This document shows positions 1 to 8,796 of a stretch of DNA of 64,000 nt, piece after piece. This stretch comes from Bacteroidota bacterium (GTDB lineage: Bacteria; Bacteroidota; Bacteroidia; NS11-12g; UBA9320): the NCBI GenBank assembly GCA_002746305.1, contig NVWV01000004.1:248001-312000 (forward strand), in the 5' to 3' direction. Both the position numbers and the translations under genes were made by a program. The notes beneath the pieces were generated by a model. The model had not been told where the DNA came from and ran no database searches. It worked only from the letters and a program-made list of their open reading frames with translations. Position 1 is the first letter of the stretch. Each line of letters starts with the position of its first letter.

Positions 1-155
1 TGTCTTCGCCGTGCCTCGTCTAAGTCGAAGTTTGAACATTCTATTTCGAAAGCTGCAGGTTCTCCAGTAAGTTCACAGAATAAGCCTTTTTCATAATTTA
101 CTTTTCTGCGAGTACAGATTTTACAGTATTCCAAGCGTTGTTCTTGAGTAATCAT
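1..155 (-). CDS. Cys-containing hypothetical protein (N-terminal part only)
   Basis: An open frame starts with ATG at 155 and runs off the left edge, giving the first 51 residues. The N-terminus begins MITQEQRLEYCKIC and has two cysteine clusters (CKIC, then a Cys in FCELTG and one in IECSNF). This looks like a small metal-binding knuckle of the kind that precedes membrane domains in many uncharacterised Bacteroidota proteins. The rest lies outside the window, so the function cannot be assigned. It is divergent from the beta-helix cargo gene that starts at 263. Confidence 0.6.
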   Translation of the reverse strand, partial: MITQEQRLEYCKICTRRKVNYEKGLFCELTGEPAAFEIECSNFDLDEARRR

Positions 156-262
156 ATTGGTCAATTTTTGAGCTAAAGTATTGTTTTTATTTTATTTCTT
201 TTAAGTTAACCCAACATTCGGATGGTTATAACACGTACTTATTAGTATAACGACTTAATAAA

Positions 263-2206
263 ATGAAATTAAAAATAGTACTTCTAACATTAGCTTTCTT
301 CTTTTTCAATCAGGTAATGGCACAAACCACTGTGACATCTGTGATTTCTAGTAATCAAGTTTGGAATTCTGCAGGAAGCCCTTACCTCATAAACCAAAAT
401 ACGCTTATAGACTCGGGTGTATCTGTAGTGGTCATGCCCGGAACTGAAATAATAGGAGGAAGTGTAAATCCTACCTTACTTATTGACGGAGAGTTTAGAG
501 TTATGGGAACTGCAAGCTCTATTGTTGAAATCAGCAATTTGAAAATGGATTATTCTGCCGTCAGTTTAGATTATGATGCCAATTCTGGTACAGGGGCGTA
601 TATGCAGTTTGCAGATATTCAAGGATCTGGGTTAGGAGCTGATAGAAGTATCAGTTTGAAAACTACAGACTTTTATATCACCAACTGTAAATTAACGGGT
701 GCTTATTATGCTATTTACTCGTATTCTTCAGGATCTACAGATACCAATACTCTAACTATAGACAGTTGTGATATACAAGGACTAGGTAGTTCAGGAACTC
801 TAGTATATGTAAGTCCGACCACTACAACATGCATTGTTTCTAATTCAAACTTTAGTAATGGTCGGGCAGTATTTCTTCGTGGAATAGTGGATGTTTTTAA
901 GTGTAATTTCTATGATCTTCAAGATATTGAAATTCGGGTAAATGCTGATGTCTCTATGAGATGTAATACTTTCCTAAATATTTCTAATGGAATAGAAGTC
1001 GAATTATATAATAGGACCGCAGGTGTGAGTTTTGTTTTTGAGGGAAATTTACTCGATTCTTTTACTGCAAGAACTTCTGCTAGTGCGATGTTGCTTCTTC
1101 GATACTCAACCGCATTTATCCATCCTGCAATTAGTATTAATAACAATAACTTCTTAAATGGGCCTCGTAAGATTGTTATTTCCGGTAATAACCCGAATAC
1201 TGCAAGATTTGAAGCTCTTGACTTCACTAGTAATTATTGGGGTACAACTAATTCTGCTGATATTGATACCATGATAACGGACTATAACGATGATATTACA
1301 ATCTACGGAATGGCGAATTACACAGGTTTCTTATCTGATACTGCAACATCAGACTGCTCGGAGAGTGACTCATGTCCTACTCCAAACCTTGGATATAGCT
1401 TTGATGGCATGACTATAACGTTTACAGATTCAAATTACAGAGGTGGGTATATAGTATGGAATTATGGGGACGGAACTGCTGCTGATACAGTATATTCTGG
1501 TACCGTGGTGCACACTTATGATAGTACAGGGTATTATGAGGCATGCATGTATGTATACAACAATCTTGGACAAGTATGTGATTCTCAATGTGTTCAATTT
1601 AGTTTGAATGAAGGTTTTGGTTGTCAAGCTTCTTACTATGTTGCTGTTGATACGTCAAATCCATTTAATCTTTATATCGTCAATAACAGCACAGGAACTA
1701 CCACAAATACTTCGTTTAGTTGGGTGTTTGGGGATGGAAATTCTTCTACAAGTGCTACACCTAGACACACCTATGATAGCTTTGGGTATTACTGGTTATG
1801 CTTAACTATTACGGATAGTGCAACAAGCTGCTCCAGTACCTTCTGTGATACAATAGGTATGGATTCAAATGGTGTGTTCTTCAAGAAAGAAGGTTTTACA
1901 CTTCAAGTATTGGATCAACGAGATTTGATAAGTGTGCAGGAAATTGAGCAACGTTTAGATGTTTCAGTTTATCCTAATCCATCTACAGGTAAATTCTCAG
2001 TGAAACTAAATTTAAATAAAGCAAGTTTAACAAAACTCACAGTAATAAATTCATTGGGAGTTGAAGTGTTGAGCTCTAATGAATTGACATCTGCAGGAAG
2101 TAATACTTTGAATGTAGATTTATCTGAGCAGAGCAATGGAATGTATTTTGTTAAAGTGGCTGTGGGTACTAAAGTGAAGACCTACAAAGTGAGCATTAAT
2201 AAGTAG
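263..2206 (+). CDS. T9SS cargo: beta-helix, two PKD domains, type A sorting domain
   Basis: A 647-residue secreted protein. Residues 1-20 form a Sec signal peptide ending at VMAQ. Residues of about 25-365 have right-handed parallel beta-helix character (repeats such as VVVMPGTEI, NYWGTTNSAD). Two PKD-like domains follow, marked by WNYGDG..HTYDSTG and WVFGDG..HTYDSFG. The last 75 or so residues are a type A T9SS sorting domain starting at VSVYPNPSTG and ending in a basic KTYKVSINK tail. Known family behaviour is export by the T9SS and surface attachment or release after removal of the sorting domain. The specific ligand is not evident. It is followed by a stem-loop that abuts the next gene. 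Confidence 0.9.
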   Translation: MKLKIVLLTLAFFFFNQVMAQTTVTSVISSNQVWNSAGSPYLINQNTLIDSGVSVVVMPGTEIIGGSVNPTLLIDGEFRVMGTASSIVEISNLKMDYSAVSLDYDANSGTGAYMQFADIQGSGLGADRSISLKTTDFYITNCKLTGAYYAIYSYSSGSTDTNTLTIDSCDIQGLGSSGTLVYVSPTTTTCIVSNSNFSNGRAVFLRGIVDVFKCNFYDLQDIEIRVNADVSMRCNTFLNISNGIEVELYNRTAGVSFVFEGNLLDSFTARTSASAMLLLRYSTAFIHPAISINNNNFLNGPRKIVISGNNPNTARFEALDFTSNYWGTTNSADIDTMITDYNDDITIYGMANYTGFLSDTATSDCSESDSCPTPNLGYSFDGMTITFTDSNYRGGYIVWNYGDGTAADTVYSGTVVHTYDSTGYYEACMYVYNNLGQVCDSQCVQFSLNEGFGCQASYYVAVDTSNPFNLYIVNNSTGTTTNTSFSWVFGDGNSSTSATPRHTYDSFGYYWLCLTITDSATSCSSTFCDTIGMDSNGVFFKKEGFTLQVLDQRDLISVQEIEQRLDVSVYPNPSTGKFSVKLNLNKASLTKLTVINSLGVEVLSSNELTSAGSNTLNVDLSEQSNGMYFVKVAVGTKVKTYKVSINK

Positions 2207-2232
2207 TATATTAGCTAACACAAAAAGTTACG

Positions 2233-2263
2233 AGGTGGATCGCATATTGTGGTCCGCCTTTTA
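2233..2263 (+). terminator. Stem-loop terminator or attenuator just before the sigma factor gene
   Basis: A 9-bp stem (2233-2241 with 2251-2259, two G-U pairs) is followed by a short T run (2259-2262). It lies after the beta-helix cargo gene and ends only 3 nt before the ATG of the ECF sigma gene. It could terminate the cargo transcript or attenuate read-through into the sigma factor. Confidence 0.55.
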
Positions 2264-2265
2264 CC

Positions 2266-2832
2266 ATGAAAAATAAGGAAATCATACAGGGATGTATAAA
2301 AGGTGACAGGCGTTCTCAGAGTGCTTTGTACAAACAATACTATCCCTTAATGAATTCGGTGATTTCACGGTATACAACTAGTCAAGACGATAAATCTGTA
2401 TTGATTAACACAGGTTTTTTAAAAGTGCTTAAAAATTTGGATAAGTACGATCAATCTCTTCCTATTTCTACATGGATTCGAAGAGTATTGGTAAATAGTA
2501 CCATTGATGAGTTCAGAAAGCAAAAAAATAAGATGCTTAATGTTCATTTGGATGAAGTGTCAGAAAATGAACTTTACTTGGAGTACAATGATGCACTTAG
2601 AAGTATGGAAGAAAAAGAAGTTCTACTTCTGTTAAATATACTTCCAGTGACTTCAAAGATGGTATTTAATTTATATGCTATTGATGGATATAAGCACAAA
2701 GAGATAGCAGATATGCTGGACATAAGTTCAGGGACGAGTAGATGGCATTTGAACTTTGCCAGAAATAAATTAAAAGAACTATTGTCAGAAGGAATAGTTA
2801 AAGGGACAATGTTATTGGGAGTTGCAAAATGA
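2266..2832 (+). CDS. ECF-type RNA polymerase sigma-70 family factor
   Basis: This 188-residue protein has region 2 at about residues 20-90 (ALYKQYYPLMN ... STWIRRVLVNSTIDEFRKQ) and region 4 at about 120-180, with the helix-turn-helix YKHKEIADMLDISSGTSRWHL. Its length fits an ECF sigma factor that directs RNA polymerase to a small regulon. Its stop overlaps the next start by 4 nt (ATGA), so the two are translationally coupled. In Bacteroidota such partners are commonly membrane proteins acting as anti-sigma or envelope-sensing proteins. No zinc anti-sigma motif is seen, so that role is inferred only from context. Confidence 0.9.
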   Translation: MKNKEIIQGCIKGDRRSQSALYKQYYPLMNSVISRYTTSQDDKSVLINTGFLKVLKNLDKYDQSLPISTWIRRVLVNSTIDEFRKQKNKMLNVHLDEVSENELYLEYNDALRSMEEKEVLLLLNILPVTSKMVFNLYAIDGYKHKEIADMLDISSGTSRWHLNFARNKLKELLSEGIVKGTMLLGVAK

Positions 2833-4235
2833 AGAATAAGATGAAAATTGATAATTTTTTTAGAGAGAAATTGAGTACACTCGATGGATCAAATGCTGCA
2901 AAAGATTGGAAGGCCATGGAGCAGATACTTGATGCTGATAAGGGTACTGGTTTTTGGCAGAGAAATAAGTATGCATCCATACTTTTATTACTCCTATTTA
3001 TCTGCACTATAGGGTTCTTTACGTTGGGTAATAAAACAGAGTCAGACGTTGTCGACCATGAAATAGTATCAACTCAAAACGATGTATCCACTTATTCTCC
3101 TAGAGAGAATACAAACGAGATTATTGCCACTAACAACATAAGTACACTGGTTCAAGATAGAGCCACGAATAATGATGCAAACGAAGAATTGATAGATGAA
3201 GTTATTGATATCGAAGAATCTATACTTGAGGTTCAGGATATTGATTATACAGTAAGTGATCAAGACCCAGTCATTTCTCTGGAAGGTGTCAGTACCAATC
3301 CCCTTGTTATACCACGTATACCCATACTGGATATGGGTGGAGTCTTGAGTGCTGAGCTAGTTGTAGCTCCAAACCTCGTTCTGGAAACAAGAAAAATAAT
3401 ACTGCTTGAAAACCTGCCGGGTTTAACTTCTAGATGTTTTCAGGGATTTGAAATGGAAAGGGTAAACGAAACTTCTAGTCATACTTCAATTCCATTTATA
3501 CCAAAGACTGCGGTGTGGTTCTATGGCGTGGATGTTTATGGAACGTATAATGTATATAACAGAGATAAAAGGAATGCAAATGCTATAAATTCCGAAAAGG
3601 AGGTGAGTTCAATAGGCTACGGACTGGGAGGTTTTGTAGGATACAAAAGATGGAAATTCAAACTGGGAGTTGGGCAATTGAATTTACGTGAGAAGAATAA
3701 TTATATAGGAGAAATGTATGACTACACCTATGACACATCCTTTGTTCTTGTAAAAAGGAATTACAATATAACTTCGCATGGAAAGACAACCGCCTTAGTC
3801 AAAGAGATTATCAATAGCACAGTAGATACTAGTAGTATGTCTTTATGCCAGGACTGTAAAACGACCTTCTCCTATATTGAAATTCCAATGTCCATTCAAT
3901 ATGAGGTGGGTAAATCAAGGCTTCGATGTTTTGGGGAAATAGGAGTGGGGTTGTCTTTTTTACAAAAGGCCAAAGGGTACTATTCAACCGCGTTTATGGA
4001 AAACGCAATGAGTGAGAATGGTGGGACATACCGTATAGCTCAAGTACAGAAGGAAGACGTAAACAAAATGCTTTGGAGTACGAAAGTTGCTTTAGGAATA
4101 AAGTATCGATTAACTAAAGAGTTAAGTCTTTATAGTAGTTATGAATATACGATGTATAGAACCAGTATGATGACAAACTATGACCAAATGGCTAGATTAA
4201 ATAAGGCCAAGCTAGGAATAGAATATCGATTCTAG
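2829..4235 (+). CDS. Membrane-anchored protein with C-terminal beta-barrel-like region, coupled to ECF sigma factor
   Basis: A 468-residue protein with a cytoplasmic N-terminus of about 45 residues, one transmembrane helix at about 48-66, and an acidic low-complexity periplasmic linker (about 70-160). The C-terminal part of about 240 residues shows alternating hydrophobic/aromatic strands (YGLGGFVGYKRWKFKLGVG, YEVGKSRLRCFGEIGVGLSF) and ends in an aromatic F (IEYRF), typical of small outer-membrane barrels. This order, inner-membrane helix then linker then barrel, recurs in Bacteroidota genes next to ECF sigma factors. A plausible role is sequestering or signalling to the sigma factor across the envelope; this is inference. 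Confidence 0.75.
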   Translation: MKNKMKIDNFFREKLSTLDGSNAAKDWKAMEQILDADKGTGFWQRNKYASILLLLLFICTIGFFTLGNKTESDVVDHEIVSTQNDVSTYSPRENTNEIIATNNISTLVQDRATNNDANEELIDEVIDIEESILEVQDIDYTVSDQDPVISLEGVSTNPLVIPRIPILDMGGVLSAELVVAPNLVLETRKIILLENLPGLTSRCFQGFEMERVNETSSHTSIPFIPKTAVWFYGVDVYGTYNVYNRDKRNANAINSEKEVSSIGYGLGGFVGYKRWKFKLGVGQLNLREKNNYIGEMYDYTYDTSFVLVKRNYNITSHGKTTALVKEIINSTVDTSSMSLCQDCKTTFSYIEIPMSIQYEVGKSRLRCFGEIGVGLSFLQKAKGYYSTAFMENAMSENGGTYRIAQVQKEDVNKMLWSTKVALGIKYRLTKELSLYSSYEYTMYRTSMMTNYDQMARLNKAKLGIEYRF

Positions 4236-4245
4236 CCAATTCTAT

Positions 4246-4548
4246 CTAGAGTATTTCGAAATCATCAACCAAATCAAAATTCTCAAATTTTGAAGAAAGA
4301 TACATTTGGGCTTCTTGAGTTGTTAGTTTACTAGTTGATTCCAAAGCCAATGTGAAGTTTAGTCTATGATGGTTAAACATTATATAATAGAACGACCCGT
4401 TTATTTCACAATTGAAATGTTCTTCTAATGCCATTTCCATTTCATCTATCTCACTTACAATGGATTCTTCAGTTCCTGTAAATAAGCTGCCGAAAGCAAA
4501 AAATAAGATGATGATAATTCCTGAAAATAGGGTTTTTGATTTGCTCAT
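4246..4548 (-). CDS. Small exported or membrane-anchored hypothetical protein
   Basis: A 100-residue protein. Residues 5-24 form a hydrophobic signal or anchor segment (LFSGIIIILFFAFGSLF), followed by an acidic, soluble domain with a single Cys. No family is recognised. A promoter box of the Bacteroidota TAnnTTTG type lies 4 nt upstream of the ATG, which supports the gene being real. It is convergent with the barrel gene and lies just downstream of argS. Confidence 0.6.
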   Translation of the reverse strand: MSKSKTLFSGIIIILFFAFGSLFTGTEESIVSEIDEMEMALEEHFNCEINGSFYYIMFNHHRLNFTLALESTSKLTTQEAQMYLSSKFENFDLVDDFEIL

Positions 4549-4552
4549 ATCT

Positions 4553-4560
4553 CAAAAATA
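4553..4560 (-). promoter_or_regulatory. -7 promoter box TATTTTTG
   Basis: On the minus strand this matches the Bacteroidota -7 consensus TAnnTTTG, 4 nt upstream of the ATG at 4548. No clear -33 box is seen. The short spacing implies a nearly leaderless mRNA. Confidence 0.45.
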
Positions 4561-4601
4561 GCAGAACGCGAAACTCGAACTCATAAATTTCGATGAAAGA
4601 A

Positions 4602-6494
4602 TTACATTCTCTCAGGAACACCTATTCCTAATAGACTAAATCCATGTTTGATGGTTTCACCACAGGTCTTGGACAAAGAAAGTCTAAAGTTTCTAACGTT
4701 GGTCTCTTTGGCACCAAGGATAATATGTTCGTGATAGAACTTATTAAAAGCCTTTGCTATCTCGTATACCGCATTGGCTATCTCCGAAGGGTTGTAATGA
4801 TTGGCTGCAGCATTCACAGCTTCAGGATAGGCATTCAACAATACAATCAGTTCTTTTTCTTCAGCCGCTAGTTCATTCGGCATTTCAAATGTAACGTCTA
4901 TTTTTTTTTCATTAGCAGCTTTGAGCATTGAAGCAATTCGGGTATAGGAAAATTGTATAAATGGTGCTGTATTCCCTTGGAAGTCAATAGACTCCTTTGG
5001 ATCATACATAATTCTCTTTTTGGCATCTATTTTCAACAGATAGTATTTTAACGCACCCATACCCAAAGTCTCGTACAATTCTGTTAGTTCATCAGAACTC
5101 ATCCCGTCTGTTTTACCGAGTTCTTCCGTCTGTTTTTGAGCAGTAGCTACAACTTCCTCCATAAGCTCGTCAGCGTCCACTACAGTGCCTTCTCTACTCT
5201 TCATCTTACCTTCTGGTAAGTCTACCATTCCATAGCTTAGGTGATAGAGTCCATCTGCATAAGGTTTATTAAGTTTTTTAAGGATGAGTTGCAATACTTT
5301 GAAGTGGTACTCTTGTTCATTGCCTACCACATAAATAAACTTATCCATTCCAAAGTCTTTGTACTTTAAGTCAGCTGTACCAATGTCCTGGGTTATGTAT
5401 ACAGAAGTTCCATCAGCCCGTTGTACAATCTTCTCATCCAAACCTTCATCCGTTAAGTCTATCCAAACGCTTCCATCATCCTTGGTGAAAAAAGCACCTG
5501 ATTCTAGACCTTCTTGAACCATCGCCTTACCCAATAAGTATGTGTCCGATTCATAATAGATTTTATCAAAGCTCACACCCATTCTTTTGTAGGTACTATC
5601 AAAACCATCATACACCCAGCCATTCATCTTCTTCCAAAGAGCAATGACTTCTTCATCACCATCTTCCCATTTTTGAAGCATTGTTTTTACTTCAGAGCCT
5701 AGGCCACTATTGTTATTGAAATAGTTGTTTTTATAATTTGATTTGAAGGATTTCAGGATTCCGTCATTAGAAAGGTCAGCATCTGAGTCTTTTTTCTTTG
5801 ATTCTTCTAAGACTTTAGCTTCTTTATGTTTATCCAGTTCAGTATTCCCTTCAGGAGTTTCAATCCATGTGGCAAATTCGGCTTGAAATTGTTTCTCAAA
5901 CTCGACATAATACTTGCCTACCAAGTGGTCACCTTTAACTCCACTACTTTCTGGAGTCTCCGCATTTCCCCATTTTTGCCACGCAAGCATACTTTTACAG
6001 ATGTGAATTCCACGATCGTTTATCAGGTTATTCTTAATTACTTCATATCCGTTGGCTAATAAGATTTGGCAGTAGGAAAATCCTAGAACATTGTTTCTAA
6101 TATGTCCAAGGTGAAGTGGTTTATTGGTATTGGGAGAAGAGTATTCTACTACGACCTTCTTATCCTTACCAATATTAGGAATAGTAATACCATTGGCAGC
6201 TTGGTTTTTTGCCACATCCAGCCAATAATCATTGCTGAGTTCTAGGTTTAAAAAGCCTTTTACTACATTGTAACCGGAAACCTGTTCTACTTCTTTTTGA
6301 ATGTACTCCCCAATATCTGAGGCCGTATCTTCTGGCTTTTTCCTGCTAAATCTTAAATATGGAAATACTACGAAGGTGTAATCTCCTTTAAAGTTTGCAT
6401 TGGTTTTTTCGAAGCTTATTTCGGCTTCGTTGATTTCATACAAACTGGCTAAAGCAGCTTGTGTTTTCTCAGTAAGTACTGATAATATATCCAT
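4602..6494 (-). CDS. argS: Arginyl-tRNA synthetase
   Basis: Charges tRNA-Arg with arginine in the cytoplasm. This 630-residue class I synthetase has the family N-terminal domain (about 1-110) and the HIGH-type signature HLGH at 128-131 within SSPNTNKPLHLGHIRNN. The catalytic core includes RADGTSVYITQDIG, and a KMSKS-equivalent reads KMKSREGTVV, the degenerate form usual in ArgRS. The C-terminal DALR anticodon-binding domain ends with LLGIGVPERM. It is somewhat longer than the usual 550-590 residues because of a Lys/Asp-rich insertion near 200-260. Its ATG shares a base with the stop of the upstream SDR gene (TAATG), so the two are coupled. Confidence 0.97.
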   Translation of the reverse strand: MDILSVLTEKTQAALASLYEINEAEISFEKTNANFKGDYTFVVFPYLRFSRKKPEDTASDIGEYIQKEVEQVSGYNVVKGFLNLELSNDYWLDVAKNQAANGITIPNIGKDKKVVVEYSSPNTNKPLHLGHIRNNVLGFSYCQILLANGYEVIKNNLINDRGIHICKSMLAWQKWGNAETPESSGVKGDHLVGKYYVEFEKQFQAEFATWIETPEGNTELDKHKEAKVLEESKKKDSDADLSNDGILKSFKSNYKNNYFNNNSGLGSEVKTMLQKWEDGDEEVIALWKKMNGWVYDGFDSTYKRMGVSFDKIYYESDTYLLGKAMVQEGLESGAFFTKDDGSVWIDLTDEGLDEKIVQRADGTSVYITQDIGTADLKYKDFGMDKFIYVVGNEQEYHFKVLQLILKKLNKPYADGLYHLSYGMVDLPEGKMKSREGTVVDADELMEEVVATAQKQTEELGKTDGMSSDELTELYETLGMGALKYYLLKIDAKKRIMYDPKESIDFQGNTAPFIQFSYTRIASMLKAANEKKIDVTFEMPNELAAEEKELIVLLNAYPEAVNAAANHYNPSEIANAVYEIAKAFNKFYHEHIILGAKETNVRNFRLSLSKTCGETIKHGFSLLGIGVPERM

Positions 6495-7312
6495 TATTTT
6501 AAGATGGGTGAATTTGGTTCTTGTGAAATTACTTTATGTATTCGTCTCTCTACGAATTTTGGAAAAAACTTATTGACCCAATAGATGATTTTTCCTTGCT
6601 TATTGGTCAGCATAAAATCTTTTTTATCTCGAATGGCTTGAAGAATGTCAAGAGCTACATCTGAAGCTTTGTCCATTTTAGATTCATTAGCAGGAGTTTC
6701 GCCTTGTAAAGATCCATCTGTGGTCCTAGCATTAAAACGTATGTTACTTCCTGTGAATCCTGGGCAGGCAATTAATGTGTGTACACCTCTTCCCATGTAT
6801 TCCATTCGAAGAGACTCAAATAAACCATTCAGGGCGAACTTGGATGAAGCATAAGCTGTACGGCCGGGAAGACCTTTAAATCCAGTAACAGATGAAACAG
6901 CTACCAAACTACCCTTATTTTTTATCAATTGGGGAAGAGCGGCTTGAGTACAATATACTGCACCCCAATAATTGACATTCATTACTTCTTCCAAAACTTC
7001 AAGTTTTACTTCTTCAAATGGAGCTCTCATGGTGATTCCAGCATTGTTAATCAGAATATCAATGCTTCCTAAATTTGATAGTGTAGTGTCAATGAGATTT
7101 TGACAATCCAACTGCTTAGTTACATCACATTTAACGGTAACTATTTGTGATTCAAAATCTGCTAGTTCTGACTTTATACTATCTAGTTTTTCAATGTTTC
7201 GTGCTGCTATAGCTATGTTAGCACCTACTTTGACCGCTTCTCGTGCAATAGCCTCTCCGATTCCGGAAGACGCCCCTGTAATAATGATATTTTTACCGAA
7301 AAGAGAGTCCAC
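6494..7312 (-). CDS. SDR family NAD(P)-dependent oxidoreductase
   Basis: A classical short-chain dehydrogenase/reductase of 272 residues. The Rossmann motif TGASSGIG is at 12-19, NNAG at 89-92, and the catalytic set is Ser 140/141 with Y154 and K158 in YASSK. The C-terminal segment is basic and hydrophobic (KIIYWVNKFFPKFVERRI), as in membrane-associated DHRS7-like members. The substrate cannot be read from sequence. It sits in a redoxin-SDR-argS operon, with 6 nt to the upstream gene and a one-base overlap with argS. Confidence 0.9.
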   Translation of the reverse strand: MDSLFGKNIIITGASSGIGEAIAREAVKVGANIAIAARNIEKLDSIKSELADFESQIVTVKCDVTKQLDCQNLIDTTLSNLGSIDILINNAGITMRAPFEEVKLEVLEEVMNVNYWGAVYCTQAALPQLIKNKGSLVAVSSVTGFKGLPGRTAYASSKFALNGLFESLRMEYMGRGVHTLIACPGFTGSNIRFNARTTDGSLQGETPANESKMDKASDVALDILQAIRDKKDFMLTNKQGKIIYWVNKFFPKFVERRIHKVISQEPNSPILK

Positions 7313-7318
7313 TAGCTT

Positions 7319-7846
7319 TTATTTCTTCCACTTTACGCTGCAACCTACTGCAGGTAACTCCGTATAATCGGGCTCCATACCATCTAGTGTATATTCTAAG
7401 GCATCTTCTAGGTACACCCGTGTTACCATATATTCATTTTCCCAATTGTCATCAATGGCACCTTTGTATACAAGCTCACGTTTGCTATTAAAGACAAAGA
7501 CTTCGGGAGTGCGGGTTGCTCCTAACTTTTTAGCCATGGACTGATCCTCATCGTGTAAGTATGGAAAAGGAAGTTTAAGTTGATTGGCCAAATCCTTCAT
7601 TGCATCAAAAGAGTCTGCAGGATACTGTTCAGCATCATTCGAATTAATGGCAATGATACCCAAGTTGTCCTCCTCGTATTGATTATGTAGTTTGATTAAT
7701 CTATTCCAGTATGCTCGAGCGTATGGACAATGGTTGCAAGTAATTACAATGACCAATGCAGTTCTATCTGCAAAGGTGAACTTATCATACTTTCTTCCTT
7801 TGGTTCCTTTTAACTCAAATTTGAACAGTTTTTCGCCTATTTCCAT
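7319..7846 (-). CDS. Thioredoxin-fold redoxin with a CNHCP motif
   Basis: A 175-residue thioredoxin-fold protein of the AhpC/TSA-redoxin class. The redox motif is C37-N-H-C40-P within VIVITCNHCPYAR, followed by the family pattern of IIAINSND and a cis-Pro loop near TRTPEVFVFN. Relatives are cytoplasmic thioredoxin-family proteins of undefined substrate. No signal peptide is seen. It is first in the operon with the SDR gene and argS, and has a TAnnTTTG box 7 nt before its ATG. Confidence 0.85.
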   Translation of the reverse strand: MEIGEKLFKFELKGTKGRKYDKFTFADRTALVIVITCNHCPYARAYWNRLIKLHNQYEEDNLGIIAINSNDAEQYPADSFDAMKDLANQLKLPFPYLHDEDQSMAKKLGATRTPEVFVFNSKRELVYKGAIDDNWENEYMVTRVYLEDALEYTLDGMEPDYTELPAVGCSVKWKK

Positions 7847-7853
7847 CTTACGG

Positions 7854-7861
7854 CAAAGTTA
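7854..7861 (-). promoter_or_regulatory. -7 promoter box TAACTTTG
   Basis: Minus-strand match to TAnnTTTG, with 7 nt between the box and the redoxin ATG (7846). Transcription would start at about the A of the ATG, implying a leaderless message for the redoxin-SDR-argS operon. Confidence 0.5.
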
Positions 7862-7886
7862 ATAGAATAGGAACAATAGAAAGGAG

Positions 7887-8721
7887 CTATTTCTTGGATA
7901 CTTTTTTTCGAAAAACACCTTCTGTAGTTTGAATTTGTAGTGTGTAAATACCCCTTGGTAGATTGCTTATTTCTAGTTGTGTATCTGTTGTCCTATGCAG
8001 AACAATTTTTCCCGACAAATCAATAAGTTCAATGGACTCAATTGGGTAGGGCGAAGAGATGTTGATTACAGATGAAGTTGGGTTGGGGTAGATGGAGATA
8101 TTGATGTTGTCATGATTAATAGTCCCAAGATTTATAAAATCGGTACTATCAGTTCCACGAATGAATCTAGCTAACTCGACTATAGTTTTAGATTCAAAGT
8201 GGAAGTTATATCTTCTGATTAAACCTAAACCTCGCCCGTATTCAAATTGAATATTTTCCCCATAGTGGGGAGCAAACCCTGTATTCGTAAGTCTACTAAG
8301 ACTGGTAAATGTCATCTCCAAAACTTTTACGATGGATACTATCCTTGTGTATAGAGACTTTAAGGTATTGGTTCAGTGTGTCTCTGTGATAGAGGAAGTC
8401 TTCAAATGCTAATTTGTAATAATCACCATCGCAATTATTCAAATGGGGATTATTCGAGTGCATTAGGAAAAGAGTGTCTGTTTTACCATCCAAATACAGC
8501 CTTTCATAAGATATGGTATCGCCTGACGATAATTTTTTTGTTATGGTGTAACTGAAAAAATAATATTGGAACTCAGGTTTGTCACTGGGTATTAGTGCTG
8601 TTTCTTTATATATAAATTGATCACCTACCTCAAAATCATAGATCTCTTTTAATGTAGGAGAGCATTGCCCCATGCTTTGGAAGGAAGCAAATAGCAAGAG
8701 GACGGGTATAAGTGTTTTCAT
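7887..8721 (-). pseudogene. T9SS cargo gene split by a frameshift
   Basis: Two overlapping frames make one interrupted gene. The first part (8721 down to 8296) encodes a signal peptide (LLLFASFQSMGQ) and about 120 residues, then stops after SFGDDIYQS. The second part (8321 down to 7887) has no good start of its own (TTG) and encodes the rest: a short domain ending EYGRGLGLIRRYNFHFE, then a type A T9SS sorting domain from ISIYPNPTSS to VFRKKVSKK. The pieces lie in order and differ by one base in frame, as expected from a single-base indel near 8296-8321. It is either a true pseudogene, a programmed shift, or an assembly error. A promoter box is still present upstream. Confidence 0.75.
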
Positions 8722-8726
8722 TTAGA

Positions 8727-8734
8727 CAAATATA
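8727..8734 (-). promoter_or_regulatory. -7 promoter box TATATTTG
   Basis: Minus-strand exact match to TAnnTTTG, 5 nt upstream of the ATG at 8721 of the frameshifted cargo gene. This again implies little or no 5' leader. Confidence 0.5.
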
Positions 8735-8740
8735 GAAAAT

Positions 8741-8770
8741 AAAAAAGCCAACCTCTTTCGAGATTGGCTT
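8741..8770 (-). terminator. Rho-independent terminator of clpC
   Basis: An 11-bp stem (8745-8755 with 8760-8770, one wobble) closes a 4-nt loop and is followed on the minus strand by a T run at 8746-8741. It lies 26 nt after the clpC stop. Confidence 0.85.
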
Positions 8771-8796
8771 ATATCATTTTGAGTAGTGGTAGTAGA

